Of a DNA stretch of 64,000 bases, positions 1 to 7,987 are shown piece after piece. Each line of letters starts with the position of its first letter. The first letter of the stretch is position 1. Below the pieces are notes generated by a model. That model was given only the letters and a program-made list of their open reading frames with translations, was not told the DNA's origin and made no database searches. The DNA comes from Leucobacter exalbidus (GTDB taxonomy: Bacteria; Actinomycetota; Actinomycetes; Actinomycetales; Microbacteriaceae), in the NCBI RefSeq assembly GCF_017834145.1, contig NZ_JAFIDA010000001.1, positions 930,001 to 994,000 of the forward strand, read 5' to 3'. The translations under genes and the position numbers were made by a program.

Positions 1-116
1 AGCGGGGCACGCATGCCCTCGCTCGCCGAGAACTCGGCATTACGGGAGGCGGTATCGAGCGCCCGCGCAAACGATTCAGAGGGCTCAAGCAGCCGGTCAA
101 TACCGCCCAGGGTCAC
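1..116 (-). CDS. N-terminus of a protein, probably transcription-repair coupling factor Mfd (partial)
   Basis: A reading frame opens at a GTG (114-116) that overlaps the pth stop as GTGA and runs off the left edge; 38 codons are visible. The start of the peptide reads MTLGGIDRLLEPSESFARAL. Too little is present for any domain. The assignment to Mfd rests on context: in many actinobacteria mfd directly follows pth in the same direction. The four-base overlap implies translational coupling with pth. It could be any other gene downstream of pth. Confidence 0.5.
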   Translation of the reverse strand, partial: MTLGGIDRLLEPSESFARALDTASRNAEFSASEGMRAP

Positions 117-706
117 TCGGCGGCCCTCCCGTGGAAGCGCTGCTGAGTGGCGGTGAGGCCCGATTCGACGAGACCCTCGCAGGCATCGGCCGCATCTTCG
201 AGCAGCACGGGCAAATCTTTACGCTCGGTCGAAGAGAACGGCCCCAGCACGAAGTCTGCCGGGTCTTGGCGGCCGGGCGGGCGGCCTACGCCCACGCGCA
301 CACGCAGAAATTCGGGGGTATCGAGGGCCTTCGCGATGTCACGCAGGCCGTTGTGGCCGCCATGGCCACCGCCCTGCTTCAGCTTGATCGCGTCAAACGG
401 AACATCGAGTTCGTCGTGCACCGCGATCACGCGCTCTGGTGGCACACCAAAGTATTTGCACAGTGCCGCGACGGGGCCACCTGAGGTGTTCATATACCCG
501 TTCGACTTCGCCAGAATGAGCTTCGCGGCGCCGGGCCGCAGCCAGCCCTCGGCCACGCGCGATCCGGTTTTGCCGTGCGGGGAGAACTTCGCACCGATTC
601 GGCCAGCCAACACGTCAACGGTCATCTGCCCAACGTTGTGCCTGGTGTTTTCGTACTGTGCCCCCGGGTTACCGAGCCCGACGATCAGCCAGCTGTCTTG
701 CGACAC
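113..706 (-). CDS. pth: Peptidyl-tRNA hydrolase
   Basis: Cleaves the ester bond of peptidyl-tRNAs released from stalled ribosomes, recycling tRNA in the cytoplasm. The 197-residue length is normal. The N-terminal signature GLGNPGAQYENTRHNVG (residues 10-26) carries the catalytic His23; HDELD (97-101) holds the conserved Asp98, and GGHNGL holds Asn119. The GTG start at 706 is chosen because a strong GAGGAGG lies four bases upstream; an ATG two bases away is in another frame. It lies downstream of rplY, from which a terminator separates it, and overlaps the next gene by four bases. Confidence 0.97.
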   Translation of the reverse strand: MSQDSWLIVGLGNPGAQYENTRHNVGQMTVDVLAGRIGAKFSPHGKTGSRVAEGWLRPGAAKLILAKSNGYMNTSGGPVAALCKYFGVPPERVIAVHDELDVPFDAIKLKQGGGHGGHNGLRDIAKALDTPEFLRVRVGVGRPPGRQDPADFVLGPFSSTERKDLPVLLEDAADACEGLVESGLTATQQRFHGRAAE

Positions 707-767
707 ATGGCCTCCTCTTCTGTAAGTTACGACGCCAAACCAATTATCGCGTGTTCGGCCGTGACAG

Positions 768-806
768 CGAAAAACCCGCCGGTGTGGAGTTCCACACCGG
801 CGGGTT
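768..806 (-). terminator. Intrinsic terminator of rplY
   Basis: Perfect inverted repeat 773-806 (AACCCGCCGGTGTGGA with its complement, two-base loop as written), followed on the minus strand by a T-rich tail at 774-768. It lies 18 bases after the rplY stop. This is one of the few hairpins in the window with a clear U-tract. Confidence 0.85.
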
Positions 807-824
807 ATTCAGCGGTTACTGAAA

Positions 825-1391
825 TTACTCAGCAGCAACTTCGTCTTCAGCTGCGCCGCGTGCGCCAGCGATCTTGACGACGAGCAGGTCGCCTGCGTCG
901 ATCGCGGTTGCACCCTCGGGCAGAACAACGTCGCGCACGAGGACGTGTACGTCAGCCTCGAGGCCCGTGATGTCAACGACAACGTTCTCGGGGATCGAGG
1001 TTGCGGGAACGCTCAGGCGGATGGTGTTGAGCTCCTGCAGTGCGCTGGTGCCCGAGAAAGGCTCGCCCGACAGGTGGAGGGGAACCTCTACCTCAACGGC
1101 CTCGCCCTGTGCAACGATGAGCAGGTCAACGTGCTCGATGATCTGGGGTACGGGATCGCGCTGAACATCCTTCACCAGAACGAGGTGCTTCTCGTCGTTC
1201 AGGTTGAGCTCGATGAGCGCGTTTGCCTGACGGATGATGAGGCTCAGGGGGTGAGTCTCAACGGTGACGTGCAGGGGGGCGGTGCCGTGGCCGTAAACAA
1301 CTACGGGGGTCTTGCCAGCAGCGCGCAGCTTGCGTGCAGCGCCCTTGCCGAACTGTTCGCGAACGGTTGCTTCGAGCTGGTACTTGCTCAT
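825..1391 (-). CDS. rplY: 50S ribosomal protein L25, general stress (CTC) form
   Basis: Binds 5S rRNA in the large ribosomal subunit. The 188-residue product is of the long two-domain CTC/TL5 type: an N-terminal L25 fold with the pattern REQFGKGAARKLRAAGKTP, followed by the beta-rich C-terminal extension (from about residue 95). The ATG at 1391 is preferred over an upstream in-frame start at 1460 because AAGGAG sits seven bases before it and the family begins at this point. The C-terminus is acidic (AAEDEVAAE). Single gene with its own terminator; pth follows. Confidence 0.96.
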   Translation of the reverse strand: MSKYQLEATVREQFGKGAARKLRAAGKTPVVVYGHGTAPLHVTVETHPLSLIIRQANALIELNLNDEKHLVLVKDVQRDPVPQIIEHVDLLIVAQGEAVEVEVPLHLSGEPFSGTSALQELNTIRLSVPATSIPENVVVDITGLEADVHVLVRDVVLPEGATAIDAGDLLVVKIAGARGAAEDEVAAE

Positions 1392-1517
1392 AAGTAATCT
1401 CCTTGCGGGCTTTCGCCCAATTAGTGGGCGGCCTAGGCCACCAGAATTGGTGTCTCGCACTAGCGTAAATAACGCAGCAAGATGGCCCGCTGAGGCAGTC
1501 CGTCCCGCGTCGATAAC

Positions 1518-1531
1518 GGGCGCAAGCGCCC
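1518..1531 (-). other. Short GC hairpin between FMN reductase gene and rplY
   Basis: GGGCGC-aa-GCGCCC, six-base arms with a two-base centre, in the 216-base gap between the FMN reductase stop and the rplY start. It could be the end of the reductase transcript or part of the rplY leader. No U-tract follows. No other convincing signal is visible in this gap. Confidence 0.3.
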
Positions 1532-1607
1532 CTCGCCGAAGTACAGCTGCCTACTTTACCAGAACTCTGCTGGGGCATTCATCTCTCGGAGTGTTGACCC
1601 CTGTTTG

Positions 1608-2162
1608 CTACGCGGCGATCTCGGCCGGCTGCCGCAGCGCGTACCCCGCGGCGGCGCGGTCAATGCGCTGCAGCAGGGCCTGGTTGATGATCTCGCCCGC
1701 GCGAAAGTCCTCCCCCGTGGCAAATATTGCGACCGGGGCAACGTGCGCGTTGAAGTAGTTGAAGAGCGGGCGCAGCTCGTAATCCACCACGAGTGAGTGG
1801 CGTGCGCTTCCACCCGTGGCGCCCAAAATAGTGGGCTTGTTGGTGAGGGCGTACGGTTCGACGAGGTCAAAGAAATGCTTGAACAACCCCGAGTAGCTGC
1901 CCTTAAACACTGGCGAGACGGCGACGAGCACATCGGCCGATTCAACCGCGTCGAGTGCCTCGCGCAGCCCCGGTGTCGTTTCGCCCAGGATGAGTGACTG
2001 GCCGATTTCTGCCGTCAGCTCCGCAACCTCGATCACGCGCACACTGCCCGGGCGATACTCTCGCACCGATTCGGCGATCACCCGCCCGAGCTCGGTCGTT
2101 TTTGACGGACTGCTGAGCGTGCCCGAAACGACGACGATCTGCGATAGCTCGGCTGTGGTCAT
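1608..2162 (-). CDS. NADPH-dependent FMN reductase family protein (MsuE/SsuE-like)
   Basis: A flavodoxin-fold protein of 184 residues that probably reduces FMN with NAD(P)H, supplying reduced flavin to a monooxygenase or acting as a quinone reductase. The N-terminal phosphate-binding segment VVVSGTLSSPSKTTELG (residues 10-26), the central SPVFKGSYSGLFKHFFDLV (83-101) and GATGGSARHS (113-122) are typical of the SsuE/MsuE branch. GAAGGGG lies about six bases before the ATG. No sulfonate monooxygenase is nearby, so its partner is unknown. It stands alone between prs and rplY. Confidence 0.85.
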   Translation of the reverse strand: MTTAELSQIVVVSGTLSSPSKTTELGRVIAESVREYRPGSVRVIEVAELTAEIGQSLILGETTPGLREALDAVESADVLVAVSPVFKGSYSGLFKHFFDLVEPYALTNKPTILGATGGSARHSLVVDYELRPLFNYFNAHVAPVAIFATGEDFRAGEIINQALLQRIDRAAAGYALRQPAEIAA

Positions 2163-2310
2163 GACCGCACCCCTTCATGGCTCATGTCACGCACGCGGGC
2201 GTTTGCCGCGCACTCGATTACATAAGTCAGACTATGGGAGGCATAACTAGATGTGCATCATTGTTACGTCACGCAACACCCCGCCAGCCGCGAACATCGC
2301 CACGGGCATA

Positions 2311-2348
2311 CAAAACGGGCGGTTCATCTCGCAAGATGAACCGCCCGT
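2311..2348 (-). terminator. Intrinsic terminator of prs
   Basis: Perfect 15-base arms (2315-2329 and 2334-2348) with a four-base loop; on the minus strand the stem is followed by TTTT. It lies 33 bases after the prs stop, so prs-glmU transcription should end here. Confidence 0.85.
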
Positions 2349-2380
2349 AAGTGCGCAGCCAGATGGCCGCGAGGGGATGC

Positions 2381-3358
2381 TTACGCAGCGCCCTCGAACA
2401 TGCTCGTCACCGAGCCGTCTTCGAAGACCTCGTGAATTGCCTTGGCGAGCAGCGGGGCAATCGAGAGCACCGTCAGCTTCTCGAAGCGCTTCTCTTCAGG
2501 AACCGGCAGGGTGTCGGTGACGACGACCTGGTCGATGAAGTCCTGCGACAGGTATTCGGGGGCACGGCCCGAGAAGATCGCGTGCGTGGCAGCGATCGTG
2601 ACGCCGCGGGCGCCAGCTTCCTTCAGCGCAGCAGCAGCCTTGGTGATCGTTCCGCCGGTGTCGATCATGTCATCGACCATCAGGCACCAGCGATCCTTTA
2701 CGTCACCAACGATGCCGTGCACCGACGCCTGGTTTGCAACGGTTGGGTCGCGGCGCTTGTGGATGATCGCGAGGGGGGCGTTCAGGCGATCGCTCCACAC
2801 GTCGGCCACGCGTACGCGGCCCATGTCGGGCGACACAACCGTGATGTCATCACGCTTGAGGTGCTTCTCGAAGTGCTCGATCAGCACGGGCATCGCGAAC
2901 AGGTGATCGAGGGGGCCATCGAAGAAGCCCTGAATCTGCGGTGAGTGCAGATCGACAGACATGATGCGGTCTGCGCCAGCGGTCTTGAACAGGTCGGCAA
3001 TAAGACGGGCCGAAATCGGCTCGCGGCCGCGACCCTTCTTATCCTGACGTGAGTACGGATAGAACGGCGCCACCACGGTGATGCGCTTGGCCGATGCACG
3101 CTTGAGCGCGTCCACCATGATCAAGTGCTCCATGAGCCATTCGTTGATGGGGTCGGTGTGTGACTGAATCACGAACGCATCTGAACCGCGCACACTCTCA
3201 TCGAACCGTGCGTACAGCTCACCATTGGCGAACGTGCGTGCATCGGTCGGTACGAGTTCGGCGCCGAGCTCTGCGGCCACCTGCTCAGCGAGCTCGGGGT
3301 ATGCCCGGCCTGTAATCAAGACGAGCTTCTTTTGCCCCGCCATCTCGATTTTGCTCAT
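2381..3358 (-). CDS. prs: Ribose-phosphate pyrophosphokinase
   Basis: Makes PRPP from ribose 5-phosphate and ATP for nucleotide, histidine and tryptophan synthesis. The 325-residue protein shows the class I features: FANGELYARFDESVRG near the N-terminus, the ATP site PYSRQDKKGRGREPISA (about 101-117), the metal/PRPP helix VDLHSPQIQGFF, and the PRPP loop CLMVDDMIDTGGTI (about 226-239). Its start overlaps the glmU stop as TGATG, so the two are translationally coupled. The pairing glmU-prs is conserved in Gram-positive bacteria and links UDP-GlcNAc and PRPP supply. It ends at a clear terminator. Confidence 0.97.
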   Translation of the reverse strand: MSKIEMAGQKKLVLITGRAYPELAEQVAAELGAELVPTDARTFANGELYARFDESVRGSDAFVIQSHTDPINEWLMEHLIMVDALKRASAKRITVVAPFYPYSRQDKKGRGREPISARLIADLFKTAGADRIMSVDLHSPQIQGFFDGPLDHLFAMPVLIEHFEKHLKRDDITVVSPDMGRVRVADVWSDRLNAPLAIIHKRRDPTVANQASVHGIVGDVKDRWCLMVDDMIDTGGTITKAAAALKEAGARGVTIAATHAIFSGRAPEYLSQDFIDQVVVTDTLPVPEEKRFEKLTVLSIAPLLAKAIHEVFEDGSVTSMFEGAA

Positions 3359-4824
3359 CAGTGCTGGTTCTCCATCCCTGGCTGTTCGCCGTGCTCACGC
3401 GCTGTCTTCGATTGCTGCGCCGCTTGTGCGGTGCTGGTTCCCGGCCGATTTTCGGCAACCCACCCCTCCAGGTTACGCTGTGGCGCCACATTTAGCGCCA
3501 GCGAACCCGCAGGAACATCCTTGCGCACGACGGTCCCTGCGGCCGTGTACGTGCCATCTTCGATGGTAACCGGGGCAATCAGCACGTTCTTCGAGCCGAT
3601 GCGCACCTCGTTACCCACGACCGCGTGATGCTTATTCACACCGTCGTAGTTCGCGAAGATGGTGCCAGCACCCACATTGGTGCCAGTTCCGATGGTCGCG
3701 TCGCCAACGTAGCTGAGGTGGGGCACCTTGCTGCCGTTGCCAATCTTGGCGTTCTTCGTTTCGACGTAGGCGCCAATCTTGCCGTCTTCGCCCAGCTCAG
3801 TACCGGGGCGAATGTACGCAAACGGGCCCACATCGACGCGCGCACCAAACACGGCGAGCGTAGCTTCGCTGCGGCGAATACGTGCGTCTTCGCCCACTTC
3901 GCAGTCCACGAGCGTGGTATCGGGGCCAACCACGGCGCCGCTGGCGATCGAGGTCGCACCGTGCAAGAACGTGCCGGGCAGCACCTCAACATCGGGCTCA
4001 ATCGAGACATCAGCGTCGATCCAGGTCGTTTCGGGATCCTGAATGGTGACGCCGCCGCGCTGGTGCTCGCGCACAATGCGGGCGTTCAGCTCGCGGCCGG
4101 CCGCGGCCAGCTGGCTGCGGTCGTTGACGCCGGCGATGATCCAGGGATCTTCGGTCGCAACGGCTTCAACGGCGCCGCCCGAGGACAGGATGCGTGAGGC
4201 AGCGTCGGTGAGGTACTTCTCCCCCTGCGCGTTATTGGTGTCGATCAGCGCGAGGGCTTCTTGCAGCGCACGGCGCGCAAACACGTAGACGCCACCGTTA
4301 ATCTCGGTGATGCGACGTTCAGCCTCGCTGGCATCCTTCTCTTCAACGATGCCCGTCACCGCGCCCGACTGATCGCGCAGAATGCGCCCCAGGCCGGTGG
4401 GGTTGTCGTAGATCGCCGAGAGCATCGTCATCGCCCGGCCACCGTCGAGGTGACCGCGCAACAGGCGCTCGAGCGTGGGCGCGTCGATCAGGGGCACATC
4501 GCCCGAGAGCACCACAACGGAGCCCTCAAAAGTTTCGGGAAGCGCGTTCAGCGCCTGCTCAACCGCGCGGCCGGTGCCGGGCACATCATCTTGATCGACG
4601 ATCACGGTTTCGGGAGCGTGCTCAACGATGGCCTCGGCGACACGATCACGATCGTGGCGCACCACAGCAATGACGTTCGTGGGCGCGAGCCCCGATGCGC
4701 TGTCGAGTACGTGTGCAATCAGCGAGCGCCCACCGATGCGGTGCAGCACCTTCGGAAGCGATGACTTCATGCGTGTTCCCTGCCCCGCGGCGAGGATAAT
4801 GACCGCAAGCGAGCGTTCTGCCAT
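3358..4824 (-). CDS. glmU: Bifunctional UDP-GlcNAc pyrophosphorylase / glucosamine-1-phosphate acetyltransferase
   Basis: Catalyses the last two steps to UDP-N-acetylglucosamine, the cell-wall precursor. The 488-residue protein has an N-terminal nucleotidyltransferase domain with LAAGQGTRMKSSLPKVLH (residues 12-29) and a C-terminal left-handed beta-helix acetyltransferase from about residue 255, ending near the conserved FANYDGVNKHHAVVG segment. The last 40 residues are a low-complexity tail rich in Gln, Ala and Thr, probably disordered. First gene of glmU-prs; a tRNA-Gln gene lies just upstream on the same strand. Confidence 0.97.
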   Translation of the reverse strand: MAERSLAVIILAAGQGTRMKSSLPKVLHRIGGRSLIAHVLDSASGLAPTNVIAVVRHDRDRVAEAIVEHAPETVIVDQDDVPGTGRAVEQALNALPETFEGSVVVLSGDVPLIDAPTLERLLRGHLDGGRAMTMLSAIYDNPTGLGRILRDQSGAVTGIVEEKDASEAERRITEINGGVYVFARRALQEALALIDTNNAQGEKYLTDAASRILSSGGAVEAVATEDPWIIAGVNDRSQLAAAGRELNARIVREHQRGGVTIQDPETTWIDADVSIEPDVEVLPGTFLHGATSIASGAVVGPDTTLVDCEVGEDARIRRSEATLAVFGARVDVGPFAYIRPGTELGEDGKIGAYVETKNAKIGNGSKVPHLSYVGDATIGTGTNVGAGTIFANYDGVNKHHAVVGNEVRIGSKNVLIAPVTIEDGTYTAAGTVVRKDVPAGSLALNVAPQRNLEGWVAENRPGTSTAQAAQQSKTAREHGEQPGMENQH

Positions 4825-4870
4825 GGTGTGTTCCCTTCCCGGGCGCCGCAGGCAAGCGACGTTCCTTCGG

Positions 4871-4942
4871 CTCCGCCCCCAGGATTCGAACCTGGACCTA
4901 ACAGCTCCAAAGGCTGTCGTGCTGCCATTACACCAAGGCGGA
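4871..4942 (-). tRNA. tRNA-Gln (anticodon UUG)
   Basis: A 72-base cloverleaf can be folded by eye: acceptor stem TCCGCCT/GGGCGGA (last pair T-G), anticodon stem ACAGC/GCTGT around the loop CTTTGGA with anticodon TTG, and a T-arm containing GGTTCGAATCC. CCA is not encoded after the discriminator G, as is common in actinobacteria. It reads towards glmU, with about 46 bases between. Confidence 0.95.
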
Positions 4943-5027
4943 CCGCACCGAAGATCGGCACTCGTATAGTCTGCCAGATCTTGAGAGTGATTCTGTACAC
5001 ACGGCGTGCGTGGCGCCTGGTTCTTGC

Positions 5028-5033
5028 CATAAT
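5028..5033 (+). promoter_or_regulatory. -10 element for a leaderless MarR transcript
   Basis: CATAAT ends six bases before the MarR ATG, which places the expected transcription start on or next to the A of the start codon. No Shine-Dalgarno sequence is present in GGGTAG. Inference from spacing only. Confidence 0.5.
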
Positions 5034-5039
5034 GGGTAG

Positions 5040-5576
5040 ATGAAGCATGAAGATGAGGTCGATCAGATCATCACGGCATGGAGTGTCGCCAGGCCAGATC
5101 TCGATCTCGCTCCCCTCGAGATCTTCTCGCGAATGTGGCGAATCGCGAAGCACGTGGATCGTGCCAGGGCCCAAGCCTTTGAACGCTCAGGGCTCAGCCT
5201 GTGGGAATTCGACGTACTTGCGGTGCTGCGGCGTGGCGGTGACCCGTTTCGCCAGAGCCCCAAGGTGCTCGTGCAGCAGACGATGGTGTCGAGCGGCACC
5301 ATGACGAACCGGATCGACCGCATGGTCGACCGCGAACTGGTGCGCCGCCTCACCGATCCCAACGACGGGCGTGGCGTGCTCGTGGAGATGACACCGCTCG
5401 GGCTCACCCTCGTCGACGCCGCGATGACCCGGCTGAGCGATGCCGAAGAACGACTGCTGGGCGGGCTCCCCCGCTCGGAGCGCGAGCGCTTGGGGGTGCT
5501 GCTGCGGCGGTTGGCCCTCAGCGTGGATCGCTTCGAACCCGAGCTCGATCTCCCGGCTTCGCCCATCAACGACTAG
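5040..5576 (+). CDS. MarR family transcriptional regulator
   Basis: A 178-residue winged-helix repressor, probably dimeric, responding to a small aromatic or oxidant ligand. The core includes the helix LSLWEFDVLAVLRRGG (about 52-67), the recognition helix SSGTMTNRIDRMVDRELV (about 86-103) and the wing DPNDGRGVLVEMTPLG (108-123). The N-terminal part (ITAWSVARPDLDLAPLEIFSRM) matches the long MarR subfamily seen in actinobacteria. The transcript appears leaderless. It converges on the amidase gene with a four-base overlap of coding ends. The target genes are not obvious. Confidence 0.9.
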   Translation: MKHEDEVDQIITAWSVARPDLDLAPLEIFSRMWRIAKHVDRARAQAFERSGLSLWEFDVLAVLRRGGDPFRQSPKVLVQQTMVSSGTMTNRIDRMVDRELVRRLTDPNDGRGVLVEMTPLGLTLVDAAMTRLSDAEERLLGGLPRSERERLGVLLRRLALSVDRFEPELDLPASPIND

Positions 5577-7270
5577 CGCGCTGGTGCGCGGTCACCGGGA
5601 AGACCCGGGGCGGCTGCGGGGGCGATGCGCAGGGATCCGGCGCTTTCAAATGCGGCCGCATAGCCGAGCAGCTCAAGATCGGCATAGGCGCGGCCCGCGA
5701 ACGTCAAGCCGATCGGCACCCCAATGTCACCCATCAGACCCATCGGCACAGTAACGGTGGGGATGCCGAGGTGGCGCAGTGCGTAGTTGCCGTTTGAGAA
5801 GAACACGCCATTTGCCCAGGCGCGATCGGCCGCGGCCTCGTCACGCTCGGCGTCTTCGGCGCCCACATCGGCGTTGGCGGGGAAAATGACGCCGTCAAAG
5901 CCCTCGGCCGTAAGCCAGCTTTCGAAGAGCTCCTCGCGCAGTTGCACCAGGGATCTAAGGCCCGGGGCAAAATCGGCGCGCTCGCGCGGGTCAGCGATGC
6001 CGGCCTGCGCTATCGCGACCGTGGCGCGATAGCGGTTTTCGTAGTCGGCGACCTCTTCGTAACGGTCGGGCAGGGTGCCGGCGGGCTGCGGGAAAATCTG
6101 GTCGGGGTCGACGACACCGAGGTTAGGGATGGCGGGGTCACCGTTCGCCCGCAAGAAGTCATCCCACCCAAACGCCAGAATCTCGTTGAATTCGGTGTCC
6201 ATCCACCCGGCGGGCAGCACCCCGAGCGCGGCCACATTCTCTTGACCGGGCCGGTCGCCCTCGTACTGCTCAATGAGCGGAAAATCGGTGACGACGAGTT
6301 CGGCACCCAGTGCTTCGAGCTGTGCGCGGGCCACGGCGAACTGGTCGAGCACCGAGGGGCGCACCTCAATCGGAAACGCCGGGTCTTCGCCGAGATACAT
6401 GCGCGGCACGGCGAACCGCTTGCCCGACAGGGCGCCCGGCTGCTGCAGCGAAAGATAGCTTGCGGGCCGGTGTTCGCTGGGCTTGGGCACCGGCACGACT
6501 TGCTGGTGGCGCCAGAAATCACCGCGCGTGACGTCGTCATCGGCGACGAGCACGTCGAGAATGCGCAACATATCGGGCATCGTGCGGGCGTGGGGCACGA
6601 CGACATCGCGGGCAGGAAACAGAGGCCAGTTGCCGCGAATGGACAGCACGCCCCAGCTGGGGGTGTACGCGCACAATCCGTTGTTGGAGGCCGGGCTGCG
6701 GCCCGATGACACGGTTTCTTCGCCCATGCCAAACACGGCGAGGTTGGCGGCGGTCGAGACGCCCGAGCCATTTGATGACCCCGAGGCGTAGGCGGCGGCG
6801 AGGTAGTCGCGGTTGTATGGGTTTTCTGCGCGCCCGTAGACGCCGCGCTGCATGCCGCCGTCGGCCATCGGGGGCATGTTGGTTTTGCCGATCAGCACGG
6901 CGCCGGCGGCCCGCAGCTGGGCGACCGAGAAGGCATCCCACTGGGCGATGAGGTGCTCGAACGCGGGCGAACCCGCGGCCACGGTGAGCCCCTGCACCAT
7001 GTACGAGTCCTTCACTGTGAAGGGCACGCCCTCGAGCGGGCGGGCCTCCCCGGCGGCCCAGCGGCGATCGGATTCATCTGCCTGCGCGAGCGCCTCGGGG
7101 TTCTCGACGATGATCGCGTGCAATCCCGCGTCGCCCCGGTCATACGCTTCGGCGCGCGCCAGATAGCGCTCGGTCAACCACCGACTCGTGATGCGGCCTG
7201 CGGCGAGCGCGGCCAGGATCTCGTCAATGCTGGCTTCGATCAGGTCGAACGGCTGGGCATGCTGGTCCAT
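5573..7270 (-). CDS. Amidase (amidase signature family)
   Basis: A 565-residue amidase-signature hydrolase that probably cleaves a C-N amide bond of an unidentified substrate. The Lys of the Ser-Ser-Lys triad lies in GVPFTVKDSY, the first Ser in AYASGSSNGSGVST, and the likely nucleophilic Ser in EETVSSGRSPAS. The nucleophile motif deviates from the usual D(T/I)GGSIR form, so specificity is uncertain. The ATG at 7270 is preferred because AAGGAA lies six bases upstream; an upstream in-frame start at 7306 lacks one. Divergent from a TetR gene with a palindrome between them, so it is probably the regulated gene. Confidence 0.88.
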   Translation of the reverse strand: MDQHAQPFDLIEASIDEILAALAAGRITSRWLTERYLARAEAYDRGDAGLHAIIVENPEALAQADESDRRWAAGEARPLEGVPFTVKDSYMVQGLTVAAGSPAFEHLIAQWDAFSVAQLRAAGAVLIGKTNMPPMADGGMQRGVYGRAENPYNRDYLAAAYASGSSNGSGVSTAANLAVFGMGEETVSSGRSPASNNGLCAYTPSWGVLSIRGNWPLFPARDVVVPHARTMPDMLRILDVLVADDDVTRGDFWRHQQVVPVPKPSEHRPASYLSLQQPGALSGKRFAVPRMYLGEDPAFPIEVRPSVLDQFAVARAQLEALGAELVVTDFPLIEQYEGDRPGQENVAALGVLPAGWMDTEFNEILAFGWDDFLRANGDPAIPNLGVVDPDQIFPQPAGTLPDRYEEVADYENRYRATVAIAQAGIADPRERADFAPGLRSLVQLREELFESWLTAEGFDGVIFPANADVGAEDAERDEAAADRAWANGVFFSNGNYALRHLGIPTVTVPMGLMGDIGVPIGLTFAGRAYADLELLGYAAAFESAGSLRIAPAAAPGLPGDRAPAR

Positions 7271-7327
7271 GTGGTTCCTTAGCTTCTGCTGCGGCGGTGC
7301 TTTCATTGCGGCGCCGGATCACCTATC

Positions 7328-7343
7328 CTGAAAACAGTTTCAG
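7328..7343. promoter_or_regulatory. Putative TetR operator between amidase and TetR genes
   Basis: CTGAAA-acag-TTTCAG, perfect six-base arms four bases apart, 58 bases upstream of the amidase start and 53 upstream of the TetR ATG. The AT-rich palindrome stands out from the GC-rich surroundings and is the natural operator for the adjacent regulator. Confidence 0.6.
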
Positions 7344-7396
7344 TTTAATGTGTGCGTCTGTCAAGTGGGGCGCGCCAATTACCCCGGGGGTTCCTC

Positions 7397-7987
7397 ATGT
7401 CGATTGACGCGCGTGATCGCATACTTGACGCCTGCGAGCGTGTGATCGCGGTGAGCGGGCTCGCAAAGTTTCGGATGAGTGCGGTGGCCACCGAGGCAGG
7501 GGTCTCAATCGGGTTGCTCTCGTACCACTTTGGCGATCGCGACGGATTGTTGCAGGCCGCGCTTGATCGGGTGAACGCCGGCGCGACGAGCCGGGCGGCG
7601 ACCATGCCCGAGCTGCAGACCGCACGGGCGCGCCTTGAGGCGCTGCTGTGCTCTGATTTTGGCGATGACGAGCAGGTGCGCGCGGGCTCCATTGTGTGGA
7701 ACGAGGTGCGTGCGGCCGCCGTGTTTGACGCGGATCGCGCGGTGGTGCTGTCGCGGTCAACGTCGAGTTGGCAGGATGCGGTGCGCGAGCTGGTAGCCGA
7801 GACCGCCGTGGAGACGGCGATGTCGGCGGGGGCAGGCGCGGGCGCCGCGCTGCAGCTCGATTTTGATCTTGCGGCGCTGTCGCTCACCGCGCTGGTCGAG
7901 GGGCTTTCGGGCCGGTGGCTCACCGGGCAGATCACGGCCTCCCAGGCGCAAAGCACCGTGCGGGCCGCGGTGCGCAGCCTGGTCTAG
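7397..7987 (+). CDS. TetR family transcriptional regulator
   Basis: 196 residues with an N-terminal TetR helix-turn-helix: DARDRILDACERVIAVSG (3-20), then MSAVATEAGVSIGLLSYHF (about 25-43) as the recognition region. The C-terminal ligand domain is Ala-rich and unassigned. The ATG at 7397 starts the normal DARDRIL helix; an in-frame GTG at 7352 would add 15 residues without homologous character. Divergent from the amidase gene, so it probably represses it. Its last bases overlap the end of the convergent LysR gene. Confidence 0.9.
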   Translation: MSIDARDRILDACERVIAVSGLAKFRMSAVATEAGVSIGLLSYHFGDRDGLLQAALDRVNAGATSRAATMPELQTARARLEALLCSDFGDDEQVRAGSIVWNEVRAAAVFDADRAVVLSRSTSSWQDAVRELVAETAVETAMSAGAGAGAALQLDFDLAALSLTALVEGLSGRWLTGQITASQAQSTVRAAVRSLV

